Notes: a model not told the origin generated them from the letters alone. A DNA stretch of 64,000 nucleotides from Lachnospiraceae bacterium (GCA_030524635.1 JAUNGG010000012.1:1-64000); one strand, 5' to 3'; numbered from the stretch's first letter, positions 24,642 through 33,102 are shown. Program-made: numbers and translations.

Positions 24642-24682
24642 AGCAGAGGCGTAAATCCGATGTCCGGATTTACGCCTCTGCT
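24642..24682 (-). other. 18-bp perfect hairpin in the leader of the importer operon
   Basis: AGCAGAGGCGTAAATCCG and its exact complement are separated by 5 bases. It starts about 13 bases after the predicted transcription start (24695). On neither strand does a U-run follow, so it may be a weak terminator for XDH2, an attenuator or an RNA-stabilising structure. Confidence 0.6.
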
Positions 24683-24701
24683 ACTCAACATGTATGGGTG
24701 T

Positions 24702-24707
24702 ATTATA
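24702..24707 (-). promoter_or_regulatory. -10 element of the LRR-importer-moeA operon
   Basis: TATAAT on the minus strand; start near 24695. No consensus -35; the GTAG-N6-CTAC site is centred at about -42.5 instead. Confidence 0.6.
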
Positions 24708-24730
24708 ATCAATTTCCAATTAGACGACAA

Positions 24731-24744
24731 GTAGTGTAAACTAC
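24731..24744. promoter_or_regulatory. GTAG-N6-CTAC site upstream of the importer operon
   Basis: GTAGTGTAAACTAC, perfect half-sites. It overlaps the last codon and stop of the XDH2 FAD gene (24741) and is centred at -42.5 of the importer promoter, the class II activator position. Confidence 0.65.
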
Positions 24745-27161
24745 AGACCTGCCCGCAGAATCGCGGTGCATAGCAGATCCTTCATCATGTAAAGCTTGTA
24801 CTCGTTCTTTCCCATGGGAGTTGCATCCTTCACAGCCAGCTCTGCAGCCTCCTGCGCAAGCTCCTGGGTCACAGCCTTTCCCGCCAGCAGCGCTTCCACC
24901 TGCTCCATCCGATACGGAACAGGAGCCACACCGCCGAATACGATGCGTGCTTCTCGAATCACACCATCCTCCACCTCAAAACGGGATGCCAGGGAAACGA
25001 TGGCAAAATCAATGGCATCGCGGACACGCTTTTTATCATAATGGGTGATTCCCTTCTGCTTGGGAACCTGGATCTCCTTTACCAGCTCTCCCGGTGCCAG
25101 AATATGCTGTACTGTCAGCTCCTTTGTAAACAGGTCAGCTGCCGGGATCACACGCTCTGTGGTCACGATCTGAGCATCTGCCATCACCAGAACCGGGCTG
25201 ATATCCGATGGGCTGACGGCGTAGCAGCCGCAGTTCATGCAGCGTCCTGCCTCCTTCAATGCCGTTTCCATATCAAAGGTCTCTGCATCCTCCTTCGTCA
25301 GAGACCGCACGCCCAGCGGAACCTCCTTCAGCTTATTCGCTGCTGCGGCATCAACGCCAACCGGATCAAAGTGGAGGAATGGATCCGGTTGCTCCTTTGT
25401 CACTGTCTTAACCTGCTCCTGCAGCTTCCCTTCTGCACAGTCAGCTGCCGCACCGGTTCCCAGATCCCGGTTCATTCCGGCTGCCGCTGTGCGGCCTGCT
25501 GCAATTGCCCGGATAGCCACATTGGGCCCGGTCACAGCATCACCGCCTGCATACACGCCGTGCTTCTTCGTCTGATAGGACTCTGCGTCCGCTTCGATCA
25601 GACCGCGTTCTGAACGGATCTGGGAAGCAAAGCTTTCTCCCAGGAAATCCAGATCCACCCGCTGTCCCGTCGCCAGGATAATGGTATCCGCCTGGATGAC
25701 CTGGCGGTCCGCCTCATCGTAAACAGGAGCAAAGTGGTGTGCTTCATCGTAAACAGACAGGCAGCGCTTCGCCTCCAGTCCGGCGGCTTTGCCCGTTTCA
25801 TCGGTTACTACCTTTCCAAGCCCCCAGCCGTTATAAAGAACCACTCCCTCTTCCTTCGCTCTGGCAACCTCTTCTGCGGATGCAGGCATTTCCTGCTCCC
25901 GCTCTAAGCAGACCAGCTTCACGCTCTTTGCACCCAGGCGGACAGCCGTCAGCGCCACGTCCATGGCTACATTTCCGCCGCCGCACACTAAAACCTCATT
26001 GCCGATGGCTCTCTTCAGGTAGGTGTTCACCTCTACCAGGAAGTTTAATCCAAACTCAGTCAGATTCTCTCCCTCCAGGCCCAGCACCGGCTGCTTCCAT
26101 GCACCGGTTCCAAAATAAATGGTATCATAAGACTTCTCGATCTCTTCCACGGTAATATCCCGTCCCACCTGGGTGCCAAGGCGGAATTCTACGCCCATCT
26201 TCCGAAGGGCATCCACATATGCGTCCACGATGGTCTTGGGCAGACGGTAATGGGGGATCCCGTACTGGAGAACGCCGCCGGCCTTTTCCATCTGGTCAAA
26301 TATCGTTACGCTGTGGCCTGCCTTCCGAAGATAAAAGGCAGCAGACAGACCTCCTGGACCTGCACCGATAATGGCAGCCTTCTTTCCGGTCTCCTGCTCT
26401 GGAGAAGGAGCCGCATAATACTGATCGGCATGGGCCAGAATATAATCTCCCAGAGAGCGCTCTACACCATGTACATTAACACTGTCGCCGTATACAGTCT
26501 GGTTGCAGTCGCTCTGACAGGTGTGAGGACAGATGCGGGAGGTCATCATAGGCATTGGATTGTATTTCATAATGGTTCTGGCTGCTCCATCCCAGTCGCC
26601 CTTCCGAAGCTGTGCCATGTATCCGGCAATGTCGGTTCCTGCCGGGCAGGCCTTGGCACAGGCGGAGCCGCCGCAGCTCATTCCGCCGAATACAGAATGG
26701 TAGCGGTTTTCACCATTAATAGCATAGCAGGTCTTGCCGCCCTTCCGCTTGCAGTCTAAGGTATCGCCAACAGAATCGGGATACCGGTAATACCAGCAGC
26801 GCACATCCTGGCAGATATTTCCGCCGATGGTTCCAATGTTCCGGATCAGCGGAGATGCTACGGAGTGAGCCGCTTCGGCAAGCGCCTGACAGTTCTCCTT
26901 CACGGCTGCATCTGCGGCCACCTTCGTCAGCTTGCTGTTGGCGCCGATGGACACACACCCTTCTGCAGCCTGGATCTGGCTGCTGCCTGGGATCTGCTTT
27001 AAGTTGATCACCGTTTCCGGATAGGTCTTTAACAGATTATCTTTATATACACCCAAAAGGTCCGAGCCCCCGGCCATAGCCTGGGCTGTTCCCCTGGATT
27101 CCTTTATCATTCTTCCAGCTTCCTCAAAGCTGGCTGCATTTACATGTTCAAAATGTTTCAT
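24741..27161 (-). CDS. XDH2 FAD subunit with a nested GltD-like NAD(P)H oxidoreductase
   Basis: An 806-residue fusion. Residues 1-160 are the N-terminal part of a molybdenum-hydroxylase FAD subunit (AMAGGSDLL; IRNIGTIGGNICQ; RYHSVFGG). Residues about 163-645 are a complete GltD/DPD-type module: a Cys-rich [4Fe-4S] region (CGGSACAKACPAGTD; CPHTCQSDC), the FAD loop IIGAGPGGLSAA, the NAD(P) loop VCGGGNVAMD and AGGDAVTGPN. From about 648 the FAD-subunit sequence resumes exactly where it broke (CYAVSPSDISPVLVMADA) and runs through the flavoprotein C-terminal domain. Electrons could thus flow between the Mo enzyme and NAD(P)H or ferredoxin-like centres within one chain (inference). Good AGGAGG before ATG. 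Last gene of the XDH2 operon. Confidence 0.88.
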   Translation of the reverse strand: MKHFEHVNAASFEEAGRMIKESRGTAQAMAGGSDLLGVYKDNLLKTYPETVINLKQIPGSSQIQAAEGCVSIGANSKLTKVAADAAVKENCQALAEAAHSVASPLIRNIGTIGGNICQDVRCWYYRYPDSVGDTLDCKRKGGKTCYAINGENRYHSVFGGMSCGGSACAKACPAGTDIAGYMAQLRKGDWDGAARTIMKYNPMPMMTSRICPHTCQSDCNQTVYGDSVNVHGVERSLGDYILAHADQYYAAPSPEQETGKKAAIIGAGPGGLSAAFYLRKAGHSVTIFDQMEKAGGVLQYGIPHYRLPKTIVDAYVDALRKMGVEFRLGTQVGRDITVEEIEKSYDTIYFGTGAWKQPVLGLEGENLTEFGLNFLVEVNTYLKRAIGNEVLVCGGGNVAMDVALTAVRLGAKSVKLVCLEREQEMPASAEEVARAKEEGVVLYNGWGLGKVVTDETGKAAGLEAKRCLSVYDEAHHFAPVYDEADRQVIQADTIILATGQRVDLDFLGESFASQIRSERGLIEADAESYQTKKHGVYAGGDAVTGPNVAIRAIAAGRTAAAGMNRDLGTGAAADCAEGKLQEQVKTVTKEQPDPFLHFDPVGVDAAAANKLKEVPLGVRSLTKEDAETFDMETALKEAGRCMNCGCYAVSPSDISPVLVMADAQIVTTERVIPAADLFTKELTVQHILAPGELVKEIQVPKQKGITHYDKKRVRDAIDFAIVSLASRFEVEDGVIREARIVFGGVAPVPYRMEQVEALLAGKAVTQELAQEAAELAVKDATPMGKNEYKLYMMKDLLCTAILRAGL

Positions 27162-27186
27162 CGTTTTCCCCTCCTGACACGGACTT

Positions 27187-29493
27187 CTACTGATTGGACG
27201 TTGCTGCCTGGTCGGTTCCCAGCTTTCCCATGGCCTTCAGCACCACATTCGGCGTAACCGGATATTCCTTCACCTCATGGCCGATGGCATTGGACACCGC
27301 CATCAGGATGGCAGATGGAGCAGGAGAACCGCTGATCTCACCAAAGCCCAGTGCGTGGAAGGATTCGGTGTTGAACTGGCTTTCCAGGATCACCGTATCA
27401 AACTGAGGGAATTCGTTAAAGGTACGCCACTTGTAATCGATCATATTGCCGGTCATAAAGCGTCCCAGCTTCTTGTCCATGACCATCTCTTCGAAAATAG
27501 CGGTGTCTGCACCGGCTGCACCGAAGGATCCTTCCGCCTGCATCCGCACATTGACCGGGTCGATGATCTGGCCAACATCAGTGCCTTCCAGGGCGCGGAC
27601 TAACTTCGCCTCTCCAGTTTCTAAGTTTACTTCCATCTCCGCAAAGTAAAGAGCAAAGTTTGGCTTATCAAAGTTCTGCTTGTAAACGCCTACACCGGTG
27701 ATGGTCATCTCAGGAGTTCCGGTAATGGCGATCCATGGCAGGCACACCTGATCCTGGTGCCCCTTCTGGAATACCATGAAATTTTCTGTATCCAGCTCAT
27801 CCACATCGATATTCAGCTTTTCAGAAGCTAACTGGAGAAGCTTTCTCTTGGCATCCTTTGCCGCACGGACAGCGCAGGTTCCCATGGTTATGGTTCCACG
27901 GGAGCCGATCATGCCGGCATCGTAGCCGGTTCCGTGGGTATCGGAATTTACCAGCTGTACACCGTCAAATGGCACCTTCATTACCTCCGCCACCATCTTC
28001 TGAACACCGTGACGCTGGGCGCCTCCCGTCTCACCGATGCAGATCTCTACAGTAACCGAGCCAAATGGATGGAGCTTGACAAAGCCTTCTGTGGGGTCCT
28101 CACCGATATCTGCATTGCCGTGAACGCCTACGCCCACACCGATGGCACGCTTGCCGTCCGGGCTGACCCAGGTAGGAACCTCCCAGCCTTTCCATTTATC
28201 CTTCCAGCCAAATGCTTTGGCAGACTCTTCAAATGCGGCGGTAAAGTCAACGGAACGAACCTCCCACCACTTATAATCACGCCAGATATAGGAATCTCCG
28301 GCCTTTACGAAATTCTTCTTAAATACCTCATATGGGTCCATGTTGGCAGCACGGATGGCAGTACATACCAGAGGGATCATGGCTCCCTTTAACTCCTGAC
28401 CGCCGAAGCCGCGGATTGGCGCCTGAGAGCTGTGATTGGTGGCAACCAGAACCGTATCCAGATCCCAGTTCTTACACTTGCCGCAGAAGGCCTGCGCCTC
28501 GCCAAGTCCTACTGCTGTCATAGCCTGTGCGTAGGTGGAAGACATGCCGGAATCGATGTACCACATACCCTGGATAGCGTTAATAATGCCGTCCTCCGTA
28601 ATGCCTACCTTGCCGCGGATCCGGCTTCCCTGACGCAGCTCGTAGGATAAGAGATGATCGGTACGGTCCATCATCAGCTTCACCGCATGGCCGGTTTCCT
28701 TCGCCAGAGCGATGGCCTGCAGCGCCAGATGAGGAATCAGCTGCTTGCTGCCGTAGGAGCCGCCTGCATGACAGGCAATGACTCTCACTGCCACGCCTGG
28801 AATGGATGCTTCTGTATTAAATTTCTGCAGATGAGGAGCGCCGCCATTGTAGTGAAGGGTGACTGCACTGGGACTGGTCCACTCTGCGATCACGCCTGGA
28901 GATTCAGGAGGCAGCGGATGAGGCCACTTGTCATAGCAGTAATAGCCCTCTGCCACATACTTGGACTCCTTGAAGGCTTCCTCCACATTGCCTACATGGA
29001 TCTGGTTAAAAGGCTCCTCGCTGAAGGGCGTGGTCTTGGGGATAATATTGCCTGGAAATTCCTCGTAGAGCTGAGGAGCATCCGGCTTTAAGGCTTCCTC
29101 GCAGTCCAGAACGAAGGGAAGCTGCTCGTACTCCACCTCAATTAATTTTAAGGCTTCATTGGCAATTTCAATGGACTCTGCCGCAACTAATGCCACGCTG
29201 TCCCCTACGAAACGGACTCTGGAATCCAGAACCTTTCTGTGCTGAGGCAGGCCACATTTCCAGCCTGGTGCGTTCTTATAGGTCAATACGGCTTTTACCC
29301 CTGGAAGGGCCTCCGCCTTCTCTGTCTCGATCCTGGTAATATTGGCATGTGGATAAGGGCTTCTTAAGACCCGGGCATACAGCATTCCCGGAATCCGGAT
29401 ATCATCGATAAACTGACGGCGTCCAGTAATCAGTTCTTTGGCATCTGCACGGTTCACATGCTTTCCTATGTATCTGTAATTATTCTCGCCCAT
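27187..29493 (-). CDS. XDH2 molybdopterin-binding catalytic subunit
   Basis: Large subunit of a second xanthine dehydrogenase-family hydroxylase, 768 residues from the ATG at 29493 (GAAGGAGG upstream; the longer frame to 29565 overlaps the previous gene). The family fold is clear (RVLRSPYPHANI, PIRGFGGQELKGAM, GETGGAQRHGVQKM, and the C-terminal catalytic-Glu region GFGEISGSPAPSA). The usual GGGFGGK loop is GGSYGSK here, so the pocket near the Mo site is not that of classical xanthine dehydrogenase. The substrate is unknown; a purine, other N-heterocycle or aldehyde are all possible. Confidence 0.88.
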   Translation of the reverse strand: MGENNYRYIGKHVNRADAKELITGRRQFIDDIRIPGMLYARVLRSPYPHANITRIETEKAEALPGVKAVLTYKNAPGWKCGLPQHRKVLDSRVRFVGDSVALVAAESIEIANEALKLIEVEYEQLPFVLDCEEALKPDAPQLYEEFPGNIIPKTTPFSEEPFNQIHVGNVEEAFKESKYVAEGYYCYDKWPHPLPPESPGVIAEWTSPSAVTLHYNGGAPHLQKFNTEASIPGVAVRVIACHAGGSYGSKQLIPHLALQAIALAKETGHAVKLMMDRTDHLLSYELRQGSRIRGKVGITEDGIINAIQGMWYIDSGMSSTYAQAMTAVGLGEAQAFCGKCKNWDLDTVLVATNHSSQAPIRGFGGQELKGAMIPLVCTAIRAANMDPYEVFKKNFVKAGDSYIWRDYKWWEVRSVDFTAAFEESAKAFGWKDKWKGWEVPTWVSPDGKRAIGVGVGVHGNADIGEDPTEGFVKLHPFGSVTVEICIGETGGAQRHGVQKMVAEVMKVPFDGVQLVNSDTHGTGYDAGMIGSRGTITMGTCAVRAAKDAKRKLLQLASEKLNIDVDELDTENFMVFQKGHQDQVCLPWIAITGTPEMTITGVGVYKQNFDKPNFALYFAEMEVNLETGEAKLVRALEGTDVGQIIDPVNVRMQAEGSFGAAGADTAIFEEMVMDKKLGRFMTGNMIDYKWRTFNEFPQFDTVILESQFNTESFHALGFGEISGSPAPSAILMAVSNAIGHEVKEYPVTPNVVLKAMGKLGTDQAATSNQ

Positions 29494-29495
29494 GC

Positions 29496-29996
29496 CTATC
29501 TTTCCTCCTTCATTCTCTGGATCGCGTCCTCCACAGCTGTGGCCACCTGATAATGGCTGATGCACCGGCAGTAATTTCCCGACAGCGCCTCCATGATCTC
29601 CTCATGATCCGGCTCCGGATTCTGATTCAGCAGCGCCTGGGCGGACATCACAATGCCTGGGGTGCAGAAACCGCACTGGAATGCAGAATGATCCACAAAC
29701 GCCTGCTGAAGGGTATTTAACTCACCTGTCCTGGGATTTTCCAGTCCCTCGATGGTGGTCACCTCCGCGCCGTCGCAGTCTGCTGTTAAGATCATGCAGG
29801 ATGCCACTGCATCGCCGTTCATAATAACCGTACAGTTGCCGCAGGCTCCATGATTGCAGCCCTCCTTGGTTCCGGTCAGATTCAGCCGGTCACGCAGAGT
29901 CTGAAGCAAGGTCTCCTCCGGCTTCACACATCCCTCTTCCTCTCCGATGATGAATTTCCGCAGTACCCCATTAATTCGAATCGCTACTCTCTCCAT
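29496..29996 (-). CDS. XDH2 [2Fe-2S] subunit
   Basis: First gene of the XDH2 operon, a 166-residue protein with two [2Fe-2S] clusters: CNHGACGNC (near residues 47-55) with a following Cys, and CGFCTPG plus CRC in the helical domain. AACAGGAGG precedes ATG. The Mo subunit starts 3 bases downstream. About 120 bases upstream is a GTAG-N6-CTAC-type site shared with the divergent TylF-like gene. Confidence 0.92.
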   Translation of the reverse strand: MERVAIRINGVLRKFIIGEEEGCVKPEETLLQTLRDRLNLTGTKEGCNHGACGNCTVIMNGDAVASCMILTADCDGAEVTTIEGLENPRTGELNTLQQAFVDHSAFQCGFCTPGIVMSAQALLNQNPEPDHEEIMEALSGNYCRCISHYQVATAVEDAIQRMKEER

Positions 29997-30089
29997 ATCT
30001 TCCTCCTGTTACGCTCCAAATATTAGTTTGAAAATATTTTAACATTTTCAGGTACAAAAAATAAGTATGGCAGGATTCACATGGAAGGT

Positions 30090-30161
30090 ATGATGCAGGT
30101 GTAATCCGTGATCCTTATGTAACTTACACTACTTGTTGTATCAATGGGGCTGATTCATAAT
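30090..30161. promoter_or_regulatory. Divergent promoter pair for XDH2 and the second TylF-like gene
   Basis: Minus strand: CATCAT at 30095-30090 (4 of 6 to TATAAT). Plus strand: CATAAT at 30156-30161 (5 of 6). Both place the site at 30119-30132 at -42.5. Neither has a good -35. Confidence 0.45.
30119..30132. promoter_or_regulatory. GTAG-N6-CTAC-type site between XDH2 and the second TylF-like gene
   Basis: On the plus strand GTAACTTACACTAC; on the minus strand GTAGTGTAAGTTAC, one half-site base off. The flanking ACAAGTAGTGTAA is identical to that of the site at 24731. Confidence 0.6.
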
Positions 30162-30235
30162 AAAGAAAACAAATATCGAAAAAACGGAAGAAATTTCAGA
30201 ACCATATCAACCTGCGAAATGAGGAGGCACCGCAC

Positions 30236-31123
30236 ATGAAGACCGTTGTAATCCTGGAAACGGAACATTTATCCATCCCTGTTTCCGATCTGCTGAATCC
30301 AAAGGAAATGAAACTGGTCGGCATTGGAAATTCCAACTCGGACACCTGGAATGTATTTGCCAATGAAGAAACCGGAGAATTGAAAGAAAATATGGAAGGA
30401 ATACCGGTAATGCCCATCGATCTGGCAGTATCTCTCCAGCCAGATGTGATCGTGATCGCAGCAACGGACGCCGAGAAAAGCCACGCACTCCAGTATATGG
30501 CGATCCGGGCCGGCTTCTTAAACGACATTTTATTTATCAACGACCTTTATACCCAGTTCACCGTTAAAGGCTCTGTTATCCGACGTCTGACCAGACGGCT
30601 GGGAACCTTGGGTGTAGCTGGAAATGTGGCGGAGCTGGGCTGCTACCAGGGCGATCTGGCCTGGCAGTTTAATATCCTGATGCCTGACCGGAAACTGTAC
30701 CTGTTCGATACCTTTGAAGGGTTTGATGAGAGGGATATTGCAAAGGAACAAGAGCTGAACTGCTCCCCGGCAAAAATCGGACAATTCTCCCAAGCCAAAG
30801 AAGAACGGCTGATGGAACGGATGCCGGTGCCGGAGCAGGTAATCGTAAAAAAGGGCTGGTTCCCGGAATCAGCTTTTGACATGGAGGACGAGAAATTTGC
30901 GCTGGTTCACATCGATGCCTGTCTGTATCAGCCTACCTACTGCGGAATCCAGTTCTTCTTCCCGCGGATGAGCCAGGGCGGCGTGATCCTGCTCTCCGGC
31001 TATGAGGATACCAGCTATACCGGAGTCCGTCGGGCTGTGCAGGACCTGGAGGAGAAGTACGGGGCATTTCTGCTGCTGCCGTTAGGAGATCTGAAGGGGA
31101 CTGTGATGATCGTTCATCCGTGA
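30236..31123 (+). CDS. TylF-like protein (paralogue 2), probable loss of metal ligands
   Basis: A 295-residue paralogue of 19012-19866, with matching order: N-terminal Rossmann-like part, then NVAELGCYQGDLAWQFN, LYLFDTFEGFDERDIAKEQELNCS and a shared C-terminal end (GTVMIVHP versus GSAVIVHP). Differences matter: the N-terminal Gly loop is lost (VVILETEHLS instead of VILGAGQFG), and the metal-site residues H-D become S254-G255 while D-A-D becomes D-A-C. It may bind SAM without the usual catalysis, or have a new role. AGGAGG precedes the ATG. It is divergent from XDH2 across a shared operator. Confidence 0.8.
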   Translation: MKTVVILETEHLSIPVSDLLNPKEMKLVGIGNSNSDTWNVFANEETGELKENMEGIPVMPIDLAVSLQPDVIVIAATDAEKSHALQYMAIRAGFLNDILFINDLYTQFTVKGSVIRRLTRRLGTLGVAGNVAELGCYQGDLAWQFNILMPDRKLYLFDTFEGFDERDIAKEQELNCSPAKIGQFSQAKEERLMERMPVPEQVIVKKGWFPESAFDMEDEKFALVHIDACLYQPTYCGIQFFFPRMSQGGVILLSGYEDTSYTGVRRAVQDLEEKYGAFLLLPLGDLKGTVMIVHP

Positions 31124-31147
31124 TTGATGGAATCGTATCCACTTAAA

Positions 31148-31181
31148 AATCCTCCGTTTTTCATGTGAAAAGCGGAGGATT
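31148..31181 (-). terminator. Terminator between convergent TylF-like and nuclease genes
   Basis: AATCCTCCG / CGGAGGATT stem with inner TTTTC/GAAAA pairing. On the minus strand it is followed by UUUUU, ending the ATPase-nuclease operon. On the plus strand no U-run follows. Confidence 0.65.
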
Positions 31182-31184
31182 AAG

Positions 31185-31928
31185 TCAAATCAGGTTTCTG
31201 GTTTGCTCAACGTATACATGCACTTCTTTTCCTGCTGTTTTCGTTGTTCTTGAAAGTGATTTTCTAAAATTTCCCACATCATGTATAATTTTTTGCTTAT
31301 CGTATATGTAAATAATTAATCTTGAACAGCGATAAAAATAGCCGTCTTCACCTAACTCACGATATAACTTTGCTTCCGAATGATCCTTTCTGGTACATTT
31401 AATTTCAATTACAGTATCAATCTCTTCTATCACAATATCATATCGAACCGTTCCATAACCAGTATCCTGACTTACCTCTCTTCTTGCCGAAGGATAAAGA
31501 GCCTTGATTACTGCATACATGATATGCTGCACATCATATTCATTCTGAATGGTCACCTGATCGAGCAGTTCCTGCTGCAAGGTTGCCTTGTTTTCCGGTT
31601 TTGTCCGAAACATGTTTTGTAAAAATAAATCAAAATTGCAAATCACCCTCTCCAAAGCATCTGTTTCCTGTCCGAACACTTCTGCATCCTGAAGAAGCTT
31701 TATTCCTCGTTTCACACAGGAACGATACTTTACCAGGATTTCTTCTTTCGACTCAAATGGAGTTTCAACCATATGAAGCTGAATTCTGCACTGCTCCATA
31801 ATATAATCATTCCGGCTGGCGTACTCGATCACCATGTTTTTCCACTCCTCATAACATTCACGAAGCAGAGACAATTCTGATAGCGTTTCAAGCGCTAACC
31901 CTTTCTCAATCAGTTGTTCTTTATTCAT
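31185..31928 (-). CDS. PD-(D/E)XK nuclease-fold protein, partner of the upstream ATPase
   Basis: A 247-residue protein. Residues 1-120 are helical with no recognised domain. Residues about 128-220 show the restriction-endonuclease-like core common in defence systems: N-E130-YDVQ, R-Y-D164 in RYDIVIEE, E175-I-K177 in VIEIKCTR, and the closing strand IIYIYD. These match E...D...E-x-K of the PD-(D/E)XK superfamily. The ATG overlaps the end of the ATPase gene by 8 bases, and GGAGGAG lies inside that gene. The pair is clearly more AT-rich than the surroundings. A DNA- or RNA-cutting effector is the likely role; no target is known. Confidence 0.75.
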   Translation of the reverse strand: MNKEQLIEKGLALETLSELSLLRECYEEWKNMVIEYASRNDYIMEQCRIQLHMVETPFESKEEILVKYRSCVKRGIKLLQDAEVFGQETDALERVICNFDLFLQNMFRTKPENKATLQQELLDQVTIQNEYDVQHIMYAVIKALYPSARREVSQDTGYGTVRYDIVIEEIDTVIEIKCTRKDHSEAKLYRELGEDGYFYRCSRLIIYIYDKQKIIHDVGNFRKSLSRTTKTAGKEVHVYVEQTRNLI

Positions 31929-33102
31929 CTCTCCTCCATCTTAAGTAGAATAAAAAAAGCGGATCCCGAAAGGTTAAGGTTTTATCTTTCCAATCAAATA
32001 CCTTATCCGCTTCGTATTTACTTTCTTCTAATATGGAAAACATCAGTTTGATTGTTCCTGCTATATTTTGCGCAGTCAATTTTGTCATTGTTTTTTCCGT
32101 ATCCAAAATTTCCTTGGCTCGTTCATAAATCTCTGCTGTTGTGATCGATTTTAAAGGCGGATTTTTAGCCAAAGTTTCTAACAATAATCCGTATCGATCC
32201 ACAGTCATTCCATTCTTCAAATAGTACACGGCCCTCTTCTGTCCACGGGAGGAAGGACCGGACAATAACTTCGAATACAATTCCTGATATGTCAAATAGT
32301 CTGCTCTCAGATAACAGCTTCTCGTAATGTCTTCATCCCGCAATACCATATCGTCTGAAATATAATGCCCAATATTCTCACAAATTGATTGAATCGTCTG
32401 AGGCGAATTAATACATTCCATCACCAGCCTGTCAATCAACGTTTTCGATGCAGTCACCTTAAGCTTGCGAAATCCCATTTCTGGAATTTTAGCTAATTCC
32501 TCATCCTTCCACGGTTTTAATGTGATATTCATAATCCTGCCTTGTAAATCTGGATTATTCTTCACCGTTTCGTCCACTCTGCCTGGAAGTGATACAATAA
32601 CAGCCTTCAAATTAGAACGAATTGCTTCCTTTAACTGGCATGCAGCATCAAGCTGCATCTTCTCATCCGCATAATGAAAATCATCCAGTAGCAGCACCTT
32701 TTTATGGTCCAGAAAGTATTTTAATACTCTTTCTTTGTTTGTACTGTACTGAGAGATATATTTTGTACGAACCTGCTCTCCCTGCCCTGATACCGTGCTT
32801 GCATTCTCTACCTCTCCTCTTAGCGGAATATCTGCTTTCTTTGCAACTACAGACCAAAAATCGTTCTCACCTTTAAAATCATTTCCAGTCATTGATACCA
32901 GCTTATCTTTTCCAATTACAGCCTCACACAAAACAGTCTTCCCGATTTTAGACGGTCCATCTATTATGATCAAATAACCAGCCTGCTGAAGTGCAATCTG
33001 CAATCGCTCTTCATAAGTAAAACCCTGTGAACTTTTTCGGTTTACATACGTATACTCAGGAAATGTTGCGGAAGAAAAAACAGAATTAAACGTATAGTTC
33101 AT
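31921..33102 (-). CDS. P-loop ATPase (AAA/STAND-like) of a two-gene cassette
   Basis: A 393-residue ATPase. Walker A is GPSKIGKT near residues 49-56 and Walker B is VLLLDDFHYAD near 137-147. An arginine-rich sensor region and an all-helical C-terminal half follow, ending FRDPLFLFYLRWRRDE. The FRDP-LFxFYLRW ending is common in ATPases of mobile and defence cassettes. ATG at 33102 is preferred over an upstream TTG. It is AT-rich, flanked by unrelated metabolic genes, and coupled to a nuclease gene. I infer an ATP-dependent sensor or loader for the nuclease, in defence or DNA processing. Confidence 0.72.
   Translation of the reverse strand: MNYTFNSVFSSATFPEYTYVNRKSSQGFTYEERLQIALQQAGYLIIIDGPSKIGKTVLCEAVIGKDKLVSMTGNDFKGENDFWSVVAKKADIPLRGEVENASTVSGQGEQVRTKYISQYSTNKERVLKYFLDHKKVLLLDDFHYADEKMQLDAACQLKEAIRSNLKAVIVSLPGRVDETVKNNPDLQGRIMNITLKPWKDEELAKIPEMGFRKLKVTASKTLIDRLVMECINSPQTIQSICENIGHYISDDMVLRDEDITRSCYLRADYLTYQELYSKLLSGPSSRGQKRAVYYLKNGMTVDRYGLLLETLAKNPPLKSITTAEIYERAKEILDTEKTMTKLTAQNIAGTIKLMFSILEESKYEADKVFDWKDKTLTFRDPLFLFYLRWRRDE

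Noticed and set aside
24642-24682. Standard intrinsic terminator of the XDH2 operon
   Set aside because: The 18-bp hairpin has no U-run on either strand and lies after the predicted start of the next operon.
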